64,000 bases of DNA from Micromonospora arborensis (GCF_003205615.1 NZ_PYBV01000001.1:4864-68863); one strand, 5' to 3'; positions 7,924 through 17,291 are shown, counted from the stretch's first letter. Translations and numbers: made by a program. Notes: generated from the letters alone by a model not told the origin.

Positions 7924-8277
7924 CTACCGACAGAACGTCGGCTTCTCTTGTCCGCACCGGCCGTCATTGACGGCATCGGGTGCGAGGATCGCATATGCGT
8001 GACCGGAGACCACCTCTCGTTCGATGGAAACTGCGGTGTCCGCGTCTAGCCCACCAATGCGGCTGACAGCGGGCGATCCAACGGTGTAGTGCCCTCCCTT
8101 GCCTCTGATTTCCTCTGCCGTACTTTCGTGCTGCCCGTCGGTGTCCGAGCCCCACGCGACTTCATGGCCCTGACACGTACGACGAACTCTCCTTGCCTCG
8201 GGTGCAGCCCTGAACCAGCCTTGGCCCCACCCGCTGTCACTACGGCAAGTTTCTGCCGCCAAACCGAGTGGGCCCAC
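7924..8277 (-). CDS. Unknown protein, possibly frameshifted
   Basis: The frame ends at TAG 7924. Its last 80 residues look coding, for example GHEVAWGSDTDG, IRGKGGHYTVGSPAVSRIGG and VVSGHAYAILAPDAVN. There is no good start within the frame. A different minus-strand frame beginning at TTG 8378 also looks coding for about 55 residues before becoming Arg-rich, so one gene of roughly 150 residues may be split by a frameshift near 8230. No family is recognised. Confidence 0.35.
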   Translation of the reverse strand: MGPLGLAAETCRSDSGWGQGWFRAAPEARRVRRTCQGHEVAWGSDTDGQHESTAEEIRGKGGHYTVGSPAVSRIGGLDADTAVSIEREVVSGHAYAILAPDAVNDGRCGQEKPTFCR

Positions 8278-8552
8278 AGTTTCCCTGGCCCTACTCCTTC
8301 GCCCTCGTGCGGGGCGGCTACGTCAGCGTCTTTGTTTGCTCCATCTTCGACCTCAGGAACGTTAGCCGAAGACGACAAGGATATCTAGCGCTTCGCACAT
8401 AGATTTTCTCCGAGGAGACACGTGGTCCTTCTGGGCGGTCAGAGAGATCATCAGGACAGCTTTGCTGACTCGGCGTGCCACTGGCGAGACGGGCAGGGCC
8501 AGCCGAGCCCACCAGCGGGCACAGTGTGGATCCACTGCGTTGATAGCGTCGG

Positions 8553-8942
8553 GTGGTGTCGATGTTCCGCAGTCCTCAGGTGATCCTGTTCAGCGAGGAC
8601 GTCTCCCGCGCGGCCGTGTTCTACGTCGGTCTCGGCTTCACCGAGACCTTCCGGGTGCCGGTCGAGGGCGAGCCGATCCACATCGATCTCGTGCTCGACG
8701 GCTACAAGATCGGCATCGCCTCGGTGGCCTCCACCCGGGATGATCACGGGCTCGACCCCGTACCCGAGGGCCAGCGGGCGGCGGTGATCCTGTGGACCGA
8801 CGACACCGCCGGCGCGTACGCCGCACTCACGGCGAACGGCGCTCCTGCCCTGGCCGCGCCTCACCGGTGGCTCGATCGCCTGCTGATCGCCTGGACGGCC
8901 GACCCGGACGGCAACCCGATCCAGATCGTCCAGAAGCTCTGA
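8553..8942 (+). CDS. VOC superfamily (glyoxalase/bleomycin-resistance fold) protein
   Basis: A 129-residue single-domain protein. It opens with the typical first beta strand (PQVILFSEDVSRAAVFYVGLGF) and ends WTADPDGNPIQIVQ, the DPxGN(x)Q end motif of VOC proteins. His48 and Glu/Gln near the last strand are possible metal ligands. It could be a lyase, dioxygenase or antibiotic-binding protein; the substrate is not readable. Starts at GTG 8553, GTG 8556 or ATG 8562 are all possible, with no strong Shine-Dalgarno to decide. Confidence 0.85.
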   Translation: MVSMFRSPQVILFSEDVSRAAVFYVGLGFTETFRVPVEGEPIHIDLVLDGYKIGIASVASTRDDHGLDPVPEGQRAAVILWTDDTAGAYAALTANGAPALAAPHRWLDRLLIAWTADPDGNPIQIVQKL

Positions 8943-9014
8943 CGACCCCGTCTGCACGCGCGCGTCCGGACCGAGAAACCTCGGCCCGGACGCGGTGTAC
9001 GACGGAAGCCTCCG

Positions 9015-9902
9015 TCAGGAGGCGTACGCCTCGAGTTCCACCACCCGCGAGTAGCCGGCGGTCTCGTTGCTGGTCAGCGTGACGATCCGGAACGCGGTCG
9101 CGGTCAGCGGCGTGAAACTGGAGCTGACCTGACCGGCGACGTTGCCGCGCACCTGGGCGACGGTCTGCCAGTCCGCACCGACCCGCACCTGGACGTCCCA
9201 GTCGCGCAGGCCGTACTTCGCGGCCGGGTACTTGGTGGAGTCGAGCGTGTAGACGTCGACCCGGCCGATCGTCTCGGGCTTGTCGAACGTCACCTGCAGC
9301 CAGTCGGGGAAGGCGCCCTTGTTGGCGTCGTTCCAGCCGGTGGTGGTCGCCCAGTGGTTCGAGTCGCGGTCGCCGTCCACCGCACCGCAGGCCGGGTAGC
9401 TGGGCAGGTTCTCCGACGATGCCGTCACCGGCACGTACCTGGCGAGGTTGCCGGTGGTGTCGACCGGTCCCGGTGCGACCTCCACCGGCACCGACAGCCG
9501 GCTCTCACCGGACCGGACGGTGATCGTGTACTGGCCGGGGGCGGTGCCCCGGGGTGCGGTGACCGTGATCGGCACCTTCAGTGTGTAACCGGCGGGCAGG
9601 TAGCTGGAGACCAGGTTCCTGGACAGCGTCAGCGGCGCCTTCACCTCAAGGAACGCGTCGGCGTAGACGTCCGCGCGTCCGGTGTTGCCGAACTGGAGCT
9701 GGAAACCCTGGTTCGCGCAGGGAATCGGGTTGACCTGCACCAGGCTGACGTCCGAGGCGAGGCTCAACCGGGTCGGGGCGGGTCGGCCGGCGACCGCGGG
9801 GGCGGTGCCACCGATCGCCACCAGGGCGATGACGGCACCGGCGACCGCGGCCTTTCGGCCACGGGACAGGCCGACGAGCCGGCGCCAGAGAGTACGTGTC
9901 AT
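9015..9902 (-). CDS. Secreted F5/8 type C (discoidin) domain protein
   Basis: A 295-residue exported protein. A basic N terminus and a hydrophobic stretch (AAVAGAVIALVAIGGTAPAVAG) end in an A-x-A cleavage site near residue 40. A beta-sandwich NEW3-like region (about 45-135) is followed by a C-terminal F5/8 type C carbohydrate-binding domain (about 145-295), with the usual VTASSENLPSYPACGAVDGD start and NHWATTTGW strand. It probably binds a cell-surface or environmental glycan. ATG 9902 follows a GAGGGG site, and it is coupled to phoD, whose stop lies 12 bases upstream. Confidence 0.85.
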   Translation of the reverse strand: MTRTLWRRLVGLSRGRKAAVAGAVIALVAIGGTAPAVAGRPAPTRLSLASDVSLVQVNPIPCANQGFQLQFGNTGRADVYADAFLEVKAPLTLSRNLVSSYLPAGYTLKVPITVTAPRGTAPGQYTITVRSGESRLSVPVEVAPGPVDTTGNLARYVPVTASSENLPSYPACGAVDGDRDSNHWATTTGWNDANKGAFPDWLQVTFDKPETIGRVDVYTLDSTKYPAAKYGLRDWDVQVRVGADWQTVAQVRGNVAGQVSSSFTPLTATAFRIVTLTSNETAGYSRVVELEAYAS

Positions 9903-9913
9903 GGCTTTACCCC

Positions 9914-11515
9914 TCATGCCGCGTGCAGGCCGGGGTTGCCGGCCTCGACGGTGAACGAACTGACAGTCTGGACGGGGGCGTCGTTGCGGTCGACGTACGG
10001 CACCGCCCGGTAGTCGGCCCGCAGCTCACGCTCGGTGAGCCGGACCCTGAGGTAGCCGCGCCGCTCGTTGACGAGCTTCAGGTGCGGGTTGCTGTCCAGG
10101 AACTTCTGCCCGGTCGCGGAGATCTCGCTGCCGTTGCCGCCGCTGCTGATCGACGTCGCCACCAGCTCCACGCCGTACGTCTGGGAGGCCGGGTCGGTGA
10201 AGTCGCGCTTCATGTCCAGCGCGTACGCGGCGTGCACGTCACCGGTGAGTACGACCGGGTTGCGTCCCCGCAGCGCGGCGAGGCCGTCGAGGGTGACCTT
10301 CTGCTCGGCGGCGTAGCCGTCCCAGGCATCCATGTTGTACAGGTCGCCGGCCGTCGGGTCCTGGTCCATCCGGCTCATGATCACCTGGTTGGCGAGCAGG
10401 TTCCAGGTCGCGTGGGAGGTGCGAACACCGTCCAGCAGCCAGCGTTGCTGCTGGGCGCCGGCGAGGGCACGGGCCGGGTCCCGTCGCTCCTCCGAGTCGA
10501 CCTTCCAGCCGTCGGCCGACGCCTGGTCGGCGCGGTACTGGCGGGTGTCGAGCACGTTCAGCTCGGCCAGCCGCCCGAAGGTGAAGCGGCGGTAGAGCAT
10601 GTAGTTGGGTCCCTGCGGGGCGGGCGAGCGCAGCGGCATGTGCTCCCAGTAGGCCCGGTACGCGCTGGCCCTGCGGACCAGGAAGTCCTCGACCGGGGCG
10701 TTGCTCTTGGAGGTCAGGCCCGCGTAGTTGTCCTGCACCTCGTGGTCGTCCCAGGTGGGGATCCACGGTGCCGCCTGGTGCGCGGCGCGCAGGTCGGGGT
10801 CGGACTTGTAGAGCGCGTACTGGAGGCGGTACCGGTCGAGCGTGTCGGCCTCGGTGCGGAACTGGTTCGGCACCGGGTCGGTGAGATTGCGCAGCCCACC
10901 GGAGGCGGAGACGCCGTACTCGTAGATGTAGTCGCCGAGGAACACCACCGCGTCGACGTCCTCGGCGGCGATGTGCTGGTGCGCCGTGTAGAAGCCGTCC
11001 GGGAAGGACTGGCAGGAGGCGACGGCGAAGGTGAGGTGGTCTACCCGCTGCCCGGGTGCCGGGGTGGTGCGGGTACGACCGACTGGGCTGAGGTACGTAC
11101 CGACCTTGAAGCGGTACCAGTACTGCCGGCTCGGCTGCAGGCCGCGCACGTCCACGTGCACGCTGTAGCTGTACTCGGGTCGCGCGGTCGCGCGTCCGGA
11201 GCGGACGATCCGCCGGAACCGCTCGTCGCTGGCGACCTGCCACTCCACCTCGACCGCGTGGTACGGCATACCGCCCAACGGCTCGTACGGTCGCGGCGCC
11301 AGCCGGGTCCAGATCACCACCGCTTCGGGCAGCGGGTCACCGGAGGCGATGCCGAGGGTGAACGGGTCGTCGGGCAGCCGGTCGGTGGCGGCGGAGGCGC
11401 TCGACCCGCCGGGCAGGTTGGTGGCGAAGGCGAGCGCCGTCGCGGCACCGGTCACGGTCAGGAACCGCCGCCGCGCCAGACGGGCGGCCGGTCTGGGGTC
11501 TTCCACTGGGATCAC
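9914..11515 (-). CDS. phoD: PhoD-family alkaline phosphatase/phosphodiesterase, Tat-exported
   Basis: A 533-residue secreted metallophosphoesterase that releases phosphate from organic phosphate esters outside the cell. The twin-arginine signal RRRFL lies at residues 15-19 and is followed by an Ala-rich helix. The metal-binding blocks are visible: ASCQSFPDG, FLGDYIYEYG, WIPTWDDHEVQDNY and LTGDVHAAY, in the order typical of PhoD. I chose GTG 11515 because an AGGA site sits nine bases upstream and the signal then has normal length; upstream ATGs lengthen it without reason. It is coupled to the downstream discoidin-domain gene, suggesting co-secretion. A PhoP box was not found with confidence. 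Confidence 0.9.
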   Translation of the reverse strand: MIPVEDPRPAARLARRRFLTVTGAATALAFATNLPGGSSASAATDRLPDDPFTLGIASGDPLPEAVVIWTRLAPRPYEPLGGMPYHAVEVEWQVASDERFRRIVRSGRATARPEYSYSVHVDVRGLQPSRQYWYRFKVGTYLSPVGRTRTTPAPGQRVDHLTFAVASCQSFPDGFYTAHQHIAAEDVDAVVFLGDYIYEYGVSASGGLRNLTDPVPNQFRTEADTLDRYRLQYALYKSDPDLRAAHQAAPWIPTWDDHEVQDNYAGLTSKSNAPVEDFLVRRASAYRAYWEHMPLRSPAPQGPNYMLYRRFTFGRLAELNVLDTRQYRADQASADGWKVDSEERRDPARALAGAQQQRWLLDGVRTSHATWNLLANQVIMSRMDQDPTAGDLYNMDAWDGYAAEQKVTLDGLAALRGRNPVVLTGDVHAAYALDMKRDFTDPASQTYGVELVATSISSGGNGSEISATGQKFLDSNPHLKLVNERRGYLRVRLTERELRADYRAVPYVDRNDAPVQTVSSFTVEAGNPGLHAA

Positions 11516-11720
11516 GCGCAGGGTTCCTCTCGAAGGGACACGATTTGTCCTGCAGTCGTTGATCATTAAGTGGGAGCCAGATGACGCGCGGATGGCGGTC
11601 CGTTGAGCACCGCGTGGACCGGGGCCGACATCCACCCACCAGGGCGGGACAGCCTGCCGCGAAGGTGATGTTGGACTCCGCCTGCGGGAGTGCGGTCGAG
11701 CTGGCAGCGGGTCAGCCGGC

Positions 11721-12719
11721 TCAGAGAGGCCGCAGCAGGGTGGCCAGAGTGTCGTCGCCCTGGCCGAGCTGAGTCCCGCCGGTCGGTGCCACGATCAGGA
11801 AACGTCGACAGCCGTCGAGTTCGACGTACCTGTCGGAACCGCTGCCGTCCAGCGGGCGCAGCACCGCGAAGCGGGACGCCGGGGTGGCACAGTCGGCCAC
11901 CGCTCGGCGGTTGGCCAACGCCCGGAGCACGCCCGCCTGGCGCTCGGCTGGGAGCGGCCCGCCGTACACGAAGTCACCCGCCGGTTTGCCGCCGCCCCGC
12001 TGGGACTCGGGCACCTGGTAGACGCAGAGGCGCATCGGCCCGGCGGCCGGCGACGTGGCCGCTCCGGGCGTCGCGGCGCGGCCGTTGGTGGTCTCCACCC
12101 ACACCATGTCCGTCCACTGTTGCGCGCATCCGGCGGCCTCGGCCGCCGGGGAGCCGACCTGCCCGACGGTACGGGTGTCCACCGTGGTCCACTGCGACCC
12201 GTCCAGGGCGGCGAGGACCTCCGGGCGCGGTTTGCCGCAGGAGGTTGTCGGCAGGTACGGGCGCAGCCAGCGCCCCCGGTCGTCGAGCAGGGCCAGCCAG
12301 GGCGGGACGATCATGTTGGCGGTGCAGATGTTCTCGCCGTGTGCCCGCTGGTTGGGCAGGCGCAGCGCGGCGAGCAGTGGTGCGATCTCCTCGGCGCGTT
12401 GCTCGGTGGCGACCTGCTCGCGGCCTCCGTTCGGGGCCGGCCGGATCTGTCGACCGCAGATCACGGCGGCGACGGGGGTGAACGCGGGGTCGATGCGCCC
12501 GATCTTCGGCTCAGGTACGACGGGTGTCGGCGTCTGCGTGTGCGGCAGCGACAAGATGCCGCCGACGTGTGGTGCCGCTGTGGCGCAGGAGGTCCACGTC
12601 TCGGCGATCTCGGCCGGGCCGGGCTCGTCCGCCCCGCCCGACCCGATGTTCGTGCCACCGCAGCCGCTCAGCGCCACACCGAACAGAGCCACCACCAGTG
12701 CCGATCGGCCCGCCCGCAT
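11721..12719 (-). CDS. Secreted lipoprotein of unknown function
   Basis: A 332-residue protein starting MRAGRSALVVALFGVALSGCGG. The lipobox LSGC places the lipidated Cys near residue 20, so it is anchored to the outer face of the membrane. The mature part has paired Cys residues (SCATA, VICGRQ, NICTANM, TSCGKP, GCAQQW, LCVYQV, DCATP, DGCRRF), suggesting disulfide bonds. No domain is recognised. GTG 12728 is an alternative start. It is divergent from the VOC gene at 12852. Confidence 0.75.
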   Translation of the reverse strand: MRAGRSALVVALFGVALSGCGGTNIGSGGADEPGPAEIAETWTSCATAAPHVGGILSLPHTQTPTPVVPEPKIGRIDPAFTPVAAVICGRQIRPAPNGGREQVATEQRAEEIAPLLAALRLPNQRAHGENICTANMIVPPWLALLDDRGRWLRPYLPTTSCGKPRPEVLAALDGSQWTTVDTRTVGQVGSPAAEAAGCAQQWTDMVWVETTNGRAATPGAATSPAAGPMRLCVYQVPESQRGGGKPAGDFVYGGPLPAERQAGVLRALANRRAVADCATPASRFAVLRPLDGSGSDRYVELDGCRRFLIVAPTGGTQLGQGDDTLATLLRPL

Positions 12720-12851
12720 CCGGCTCACCACCTCTCCACCCGAAGATGGGACGGACGGCGCGCACCCCCGGTTCCGACGAGACAGACGGAACGGGTGACC
12801 AGCGGGGACGCCGCCGGCCAGGTGCCGAGCGCCCGCCGGCAGAATGGCCGA

Positions 12852-13241
12852 ATGGCACATCTGGGGCTTGTCGCGCTGCTGGTCAGGGAGTACGACGAGG
12901 CGATCGACTTCTACGTCGGCGGCCTCGGGTTCGAGCTGGTGGAGGACACCGCCCGACCGGACGGTTCGCGCTGGGTGGTGGTCCGCCCAGCGGGCGCCCG
13001 GGAGACGGCGTTGCTGCTGGCCCGGCCGAGCACCGCCGAGCAGCGGGCCCGGGTCGGCGACCAGACCGGCGGCCGGGTCGGGCTGTTCCTCTACACCGAG
13101 GACTTCGCCCGGGACCACGCCCGGATGGTGGCCGCCGGGGTGCGTTTCCTGGAGGAACCACGGCACGAGGCGTACGGCTCGGTAGCGGTATTCGTCGATC
13201 TCTACGGCAATCGGTGGGACCTGCTCCAACCCGCGGCCTAA
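12852..13241 (+). CDS. VOC family protein (extradiol-dioxygenase-like fold)
   Basis: A 129-residue protein. The first strand MAHLGLVALLVREYDEAIDFYVGGLGF and the end SVAVFVDLYGNRWDLLQP are characteristic of the VOC fold, with two beta-alpha-beta-beta-beta units. The segment GLFLYTEDFARDHARM forms the second unit. The ATG at 12852 is out of phase with a longer spurious frame from 12844. It has no clear partner; upstream is the divergent lipoprotein gene. Confidence 0.85.
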   Translation: MAHLGLVALLVREYDEAIDFYVGGLGFELVEDTARPDGSRWVVVRPAGARETALLLARPSTAEQRARVGDQTGGRVGLFLYTEDFARDHARMVAAGVRFLEEPRHEAYGSVAVFVDLYGNRWDLLQPAA

Positions 13242-13364
13242 TATGACGAATCTGCGACACATCGCGCACATTGGGTGATCAACGGCATTCAATCGTGTTA
13301 TTCTCCCTCGTCGATCTCTGCCGTGCGGACCCGGACCGGGTCGTTGTCGGAAGGACACTTCCCG

Positions 13365-14546
13365 ATGCCGACCGTTGCCGCCCAAACCGTGCCGCCGCCG
13401 CCCACCCTGGACAATCCGGCTGGTGGCGCGCTCGGCCTCATCTTCACCACGATGCCAGCGTTGCTGCGGCTGACCTGCGGTGTGATCGGCGCGGCGGTGG
13501 CCCTGTCGGTGCACGCCCCGCCGGTCGAGTCAGCCGTGCTACTGCCCGTTGTCGCCGCGTCGACCGGCTGGTCGCTCTGGTACGCGTACCGCGCGTGGCG
13601 GCACGGCATCACCCCGACCCTGGTCGCCGGTGACGTCGCGACAACCGCGGTGACCTGCCTGCTCATCCCCGCGCTGGTGGCGCCCGGGGTGCTGCCCGGT
13701 GAGGGCAGTTGGATCGCCGTGCTGGCCAGCACCACGGTGATCAACGCGCAGGCCACCGCCCCGGCGCGCTGGTCGATCCCGGCCGGGTTGCTCGTCGTCG
13801 CCGCGTACGCGACGGGCGCGCAGGTGGCCGGCAATGCCACCGAGGCTCGGGCGCACGCGGCCACTCTGCTGGTGCAGACCGCCTGCACGGCCATGATGGC
13901 GACGGTGATGCGCCGACGGATCGGCCGCGCGGACCGCGTGTTCGTCGAGCATCAGCGGCTGACCCGGGAGACGCTTGTCGCACGGGCCGCCCGCGACGCC
14001 GAACGCCAGCAGAATCGCGACCTGCACGACACGGTGCTCGGCACCCTCACCATGGTGGGGCTCGGCGCGGTTGCCGGCCCGACGGCCGCCTTTCGCGAGC
14101 GTTGTGCCGCCGACCTGCGTACCCTCGTCGCGCTCACCAACGCCGGCCCGGTGGCCGGCGACGGCCCGGTGCCGCTGGACGGGCGGTTGCGGGCGGTGGC
14201 GGGCCGGCTGCCCGAGCTGCCGGCGCACCTGGACCTGGCCTCGTGCGCGGTCCCGGCCGGTGTGGCCGAGGCGATCAGCGAGAGCACCTACGCGGCGCTG
14301 TCCAACGTGGTCCGCCACGCACCGGGCGCGCAGGTCACGCTGCGGCTGAGCCGGGACGCGATCGGCGTCGTGGTCGAGGTCGCCGACGACGGCCCCGGCT
14401 TCGACCCGACCACCGTCCCACCCCACCGGTACGGGTTGCGCGAGTCGATCCGCGGCCGGATGGCGGCGGTCGGCGGGCGGGCCGACGTGCGATCGGCAGC
14501 CGGCGCGGGCACCCGGATCCGACTGGAGTGGCCCGGTGTCGGCTGA
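13365..14546 (+). CDS. Membrane sensor histidine kinase (HisKA_3 type)
   Basis: A 393-residue kinase. Five to six TM helices fill residues about 30-180. A DHp helix carries the HisKA_3 phosphoacceptor His221 in NRDLHDTVLGTL, and the HATPase_c domain shows N box ALSNVVRHA, G1 DDGPGF and a G2-like YGLRESIRGRM. ATG 13365 has GGAAGGA nine bases upstream. It overlaps the next gene by 11 bases and, with the response regulator at 15717, forms a two-component operon. The input signal is unknown and is probably sensed within the membrane. Confidence 0.9.
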   Translation: MPTVAAQTVPPPPTLDNPAGGALGLIFTTMPALLRLTCGVIGAAVALSVHAPPVESAVLLPVVAASTGWSLWYAYRAWRHGITPTLVAGDVATTAVTCLLIPALVAPGVLPGEGSWIAVLASTTVINAQATAPARWSIPAGLLVVAAYATGAQVAGNATEARAHAATLLVQTACTAMMATVMRRRIGRADRVFVEHQRLTRETLVARAARDAERQQNRDLHDTVLGTLTMVGLGAVAGPTAAFRERCAADLRTLVALTNAGPVAGDGPVPLDGRLRAVAGRLPELPAHLDLASCAVPAGVAEAISESTYAALSNVVRHAPGAQVTLRLSRDAIGVVVEVADDGPGFDPTTVPPHRYGLRESIRGRMAAVGGRADVRSAAGAGTRIRLEWPGVG

Positions 14547-15744
14547 CCTCGGCGCCCCGGCGCACCCCATCCGCGGCCTGGAGGTGCCGGAGCGGACCAG
14601 CGGGTCCGCGCCCCCGGAGCCCACGTCCTCGGCGGGGCTCGCCGCACCGGCTGCCGTGGCGCACGCCTCCGACCGGGGCGCCCGGATCGTCGCCGTCGCC
14701 ATCGCACTGGCCTGGCACGTCGCGATCGGGTTGCCGGCGGTGCTGGCCGCCCGCGCGGAGTTCGCCGTGCCGGCGGTGGTGCTCGGCGGCTGGGCGCTGG
14801 TCGCGGTGGTCGGCGCGGTGGCCGGGGTGCGGCTGCTGCGCGGCTCGCCGCTGCCGCCGTGGCCGCTGGCCGGGGTGCTGCTGGCCGTCGACGTGGCCGT
14901 CTTCGTCGCCGTCGGCGAGCGGCAGCTGTTCACCGCCGCCAACTGGGTGTGGGGCACGCTCGGTTGGTTCTTCGTGCTGGCGCTGTGGGGTCGCCGGGTG
15001 GTGGGGCTGATCGCGCTGCTGACCACGCACGCGGTGATCGCGCTGGTCGCCGTGCTCGGGCACGGCCCCGACCCGGCCGACGTGGCCCGTTACGTGATGT
15101 ACGTCTACGGCACGTTCTCGCTGCCGGTGGCGGTGTTCGTGGGCAGCGCGGTGATCGTCAGCCTGGCTCGGGAGCGAGCCGCGGTCTCCGCTGCCGGTCA
15201 TGGGCTGGCCGCGGAGCGGGATGCCGCCGAGCATGCCCTCCGGGAACGCCGGGACCGGCTCGCCCTGGCCAGCTCGGCAGCCGGGCGGGTGCTCGGGGAG
15301 TTGGCAGCCGGACAGGTCGACCCGGGCGACCCGGAGGTGCAGCGCCGGTGCATGCTCGCCGCCGCCCGGCTACGCCGACTGATCGCGGAGTCCGACGACG
15401 TTCCCGACCCGCTGCTGCACGAGTTGCGGGCCGCCGCCGACCTGGCCGAACGCAACGGTCTGCCGATCGACCTGGTCACCATCGGCACCCCGCCGCCACT
15501 GCCGGTGGAGATCCGCCGTCGGCTGGCCGACCCGCTCAACGGCATCCTCGCGGACGCCCGAGGCTGGGCCCGACTGACCGTGGTGTCCGGTCCGAACGAG
15601 GTGGTGGTCAGCCTGGTGACTCCGGACCGGGAGGGGCCGGAGGCCACCGGCCCACCCCCCGGGGAGCACGACGACGGGCAGGTGGAGCACCTCTACGAAC
15701 GGGACGGAAGCATCAGATGGGCGCAGACCCAGTGGCGGCGGTGA
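14536..15744 (+). CDS. Membrane protein resembling a histidine kinase without catalytic residues
   Basis: A 402-residue protein starting at GTG 14536 inside the end of the kinase gene. A Pro/Ala-rich N terminus is followed by about six TM helices (residues 50-215), a coiled-coil-like helix (RERAAVSAAGHGLAAERDAAEHALRERRD) and a cytoplasmic domain. The overall layout copies the preceding kinase, but I find no DHp His, no N box and no DxGxG. It may be a pseudokinase partner that modulates its neighbour. It overlaps the response regulator gene by 28 bases, so all three are translationally linked. Confidence 0.75.
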   Translation: MSADLGAPAHPIRGLEVPERTSGSAPPEPTSSAGLAAPAAVAHASDRGARIVAVAIALAWHVAIGLPAVLAARAEFAVPAVVLGGWALVAVVGAVAGVRLLRGSPLPPWPLAGVLLAVDVAVFVAVGERQLFTAANWVWGTLGWFFVLALWGRRVVGLIALLTTHAVIALVAVLGHGPDPADVARYVMYVYGTFSLPVAVFVGSAVIVSLARERAAVSAAGHGLAAERDAAEHALRERRDRLALASSAAGRVLGELAAGQVDPGDPEVQRRCMLAAARLRRLIAESDDVPDPLLHELRAAADLAERNGLPIDLVTIGTPPPLPVEIRRRLADPLNGILADARGWARLTVVSGPNEVVVSLVTPDREGPEATGPPPGEHDDGQVEHLYERDGSIRWAQTQWRR

Positions 15745-16430
15745 CCGGCGACCGGCCGATCGGAGTGGCGATCGTCGACGACCACCCGGTGGTGGTCGAG
15801 GGTGTACGCGCCTGGCTCGCCACCGAACCACGACTGACGGTACTGGCCACCGGGGACGACCCGGACGCTGTGCTGCGGGCGGCGCCGAACGCCGACGTCG
15901 TCCTGCTCGACCTGCGGCTGCACGGGCGGATGGCGCTGGACAAGTTGGCCGAGCTGAGCGCCACCGGGCGGCGGGTGGTGGTCTACTCGGAGCACACCGA
16001 CCCGGCGACCATGCTCGCCGCACTGGACGCCGGGGCGGTGGCGTTCCTGGCCAAGCACGAAGGTCGGGAGCACTGCGTCGCCACCGTGCTGGCCGCCGCG
16101 AGCGATCGGCCGTACGTGCCGCCGGCACTGGCCGGGGCGATGGTCGGCGATCCACGGCCGGACCGGCCGACGCTGTCCGACAAGGAGCGGGAGGCGCTGC
16201 TGCTCTGGTTCCAGTCGATGTCCAAGGCGTCGGTGGCCCGTCGGATGCAGATCAGCGAGCACACGGTGAAGCAGTACGTGGACCGTGCGCGGATCAAGTA
16301 CACCCGGGCGGGGCGGCCAGCCGCCACGAAGGCGGCATTACTCGCCCGCGCGATCGAGGACGGCCTCGTCCGCCCGGAGGAGATCGGCATCTACCGGTCA
16401 CAGGCGACGCACGACCGGCCGACCCCCTAA
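15717..16430 (+). CDS. NarL/LuxR-type response regulator
   Basis: A 237-residue transcription factor. The receiver domain has the acidic pair D21-D22 (IVDDHPVV), the phosphoacceptor D65 in VVLLDLRL, a Ser in VVYSEH and a Lys in FLAKHE. The C-terminal LuxR-type helix-turn-helix runs about 160-220 (LSDKEREALLLWF, ISEHTVKQYVDRARIKY). ATG 15717 has GGACGGAAG eight bases upstream. It overlaps the kinase-like gene and is the output of the operon. Confidence 0.92.
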   Translation: MGADPVAAVTGDRPIGVAIVDDHPVVVEGVRAWLATEPRLTVLATGDDPDAVLRAAPNADVVLLDLRLHGRMALDKLAELSATGRRVVVYSEHTDPATMLAALDAGAVAFLAKHEGREHCVATVLAAASDRPYVPPALAGAMVGDPRPDRPTLSDKEREALLLWFQSMSKASVARRMQISEHTVKQYVDRARIKYTRAGRPAATKAALLARAIEDGLVRPEEIGIYRSQATHDRPTP

Positions 16431-16502
16431 CGGGCGTCATGACAGCCGTCTCCCGATCCGCCAGGCTTCACAGCACAGCCATCTGACCGGGAGGTCGTGA
16501 CG

Positions 16503-17222
16503 ATGCACGCCGACGCGTCCCCCTTTTTCATCGCTCCCCACCGGTTCGACGCCCCGGACGACGATGTCGGGCCGACCCTGGACTACCGCTACCACCTGCG
16601 CCCGGTCCCCGGCGAGCGGGTGCTCGGACGGCACCGGCTGCTGGTCGCGGGTTACCTGCTCGGGCCGACGGAGACACGGCGCGGCTGGCAGCTCCCCGAG
16701 CCGGTCTCGGTGACCGTCACCGACCAGCGGATCTGTTGGGTGGGCAGCGGCTCGCAACTGTCGCTGGTCGTCGACGAAACGCCACGGTCCCGGCCGCCCG
16801 CCCGCCTCAACGGCCTGATGAGCGGGCAGATCCGTTGGCAGTGGCCGTCCCGGTTGGAGCTGCCGGCAGCCGAGCACGACGCGGCGCAGTTGCTGATCGT
16901 CTGCGACGCGCTACGCACCATCCAGCAGCCGGCCCTGGCCCTGGGCGGGCCGGCCGGTGAGGTCGCCGCACTGGCCCGGCAGGTCCGCCGGGCGGTGGCC
17001 ATGTTCCGGCTCACCCGCCCCCAACTGGTCGACCTGTCGGCGCAGGAGCGCGACGTGCTGCTGCTGCGGGCCGGCCCCGGCCTACTCGCCGGGGACACCC
17101 GGGTCACGCTGCCCGGCTCGCTGCCGGTGGAGTTCCACTCCCGCGACGACTACTACCGTTCGGGGCCGGAGCCGACCCCGTGCAGCGGGCTCGCAGGCGG
17201 CGCAGCATCCGGGCATCGGTGA
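16503..17222 (+). CDS. Conserved hypothetical protein
   Basis: A 239-residue soluble protein of unknown function. I prefer ATG 16503 to GTG 16497 because the GGGAGG site at 16489-16494 is then eight bases away rather than two. A VSVTVTDQRICWV segment and a FRLTRPQLVDLSAQERDVLLL helix are visible. Nothing catalytic is recognised. The first half looks like a bacterial PH-like beta barrel, a weak impression. It follows the response regulator by 72 bases on the same strand and could be its target or part of the operon. Confidence 0.6.
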   Translation: MHADASPFFIAPHRFDAPDDDVGPTLDYRYHLRPVPGERVLGRHRLLVAGYLLGPTETRRGWQLPEPVSVTVTDQRICWVGSGSQLSLVVDETPRSRPPARLNGLMSGQIRWQWPSRLELPAAEHDAAQLLIVCDALRTIQQPALALGGPAGEVAALARQVRRAVAMFRLTRPQLVDLSAQERDVLLLRAGPGLLAGDTRVTLPGSLPVEFHSRDDYYRSGPEPTPCSGLAGGAASGHR

Positions 17223-17291
17223 AACCGACGGTTCGCGCGGCGCCGGCAGACACCATCTGACCGGGTGCGCAACGACCCGGCCAACTCGTCG

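Noticed and set aside
9356..11569. Long plus-strand frames opposite the phoD and discoidin genes
   Set aside because: They are antisense shadows with Val/Gly/Arg-biased composition and no domains.
11721..13514. 597-residue protein
   Set aside because: The part upstream of 12719 is antisense to the VOC gene at 12852-13241; the lipoprotein signal defines the true start.
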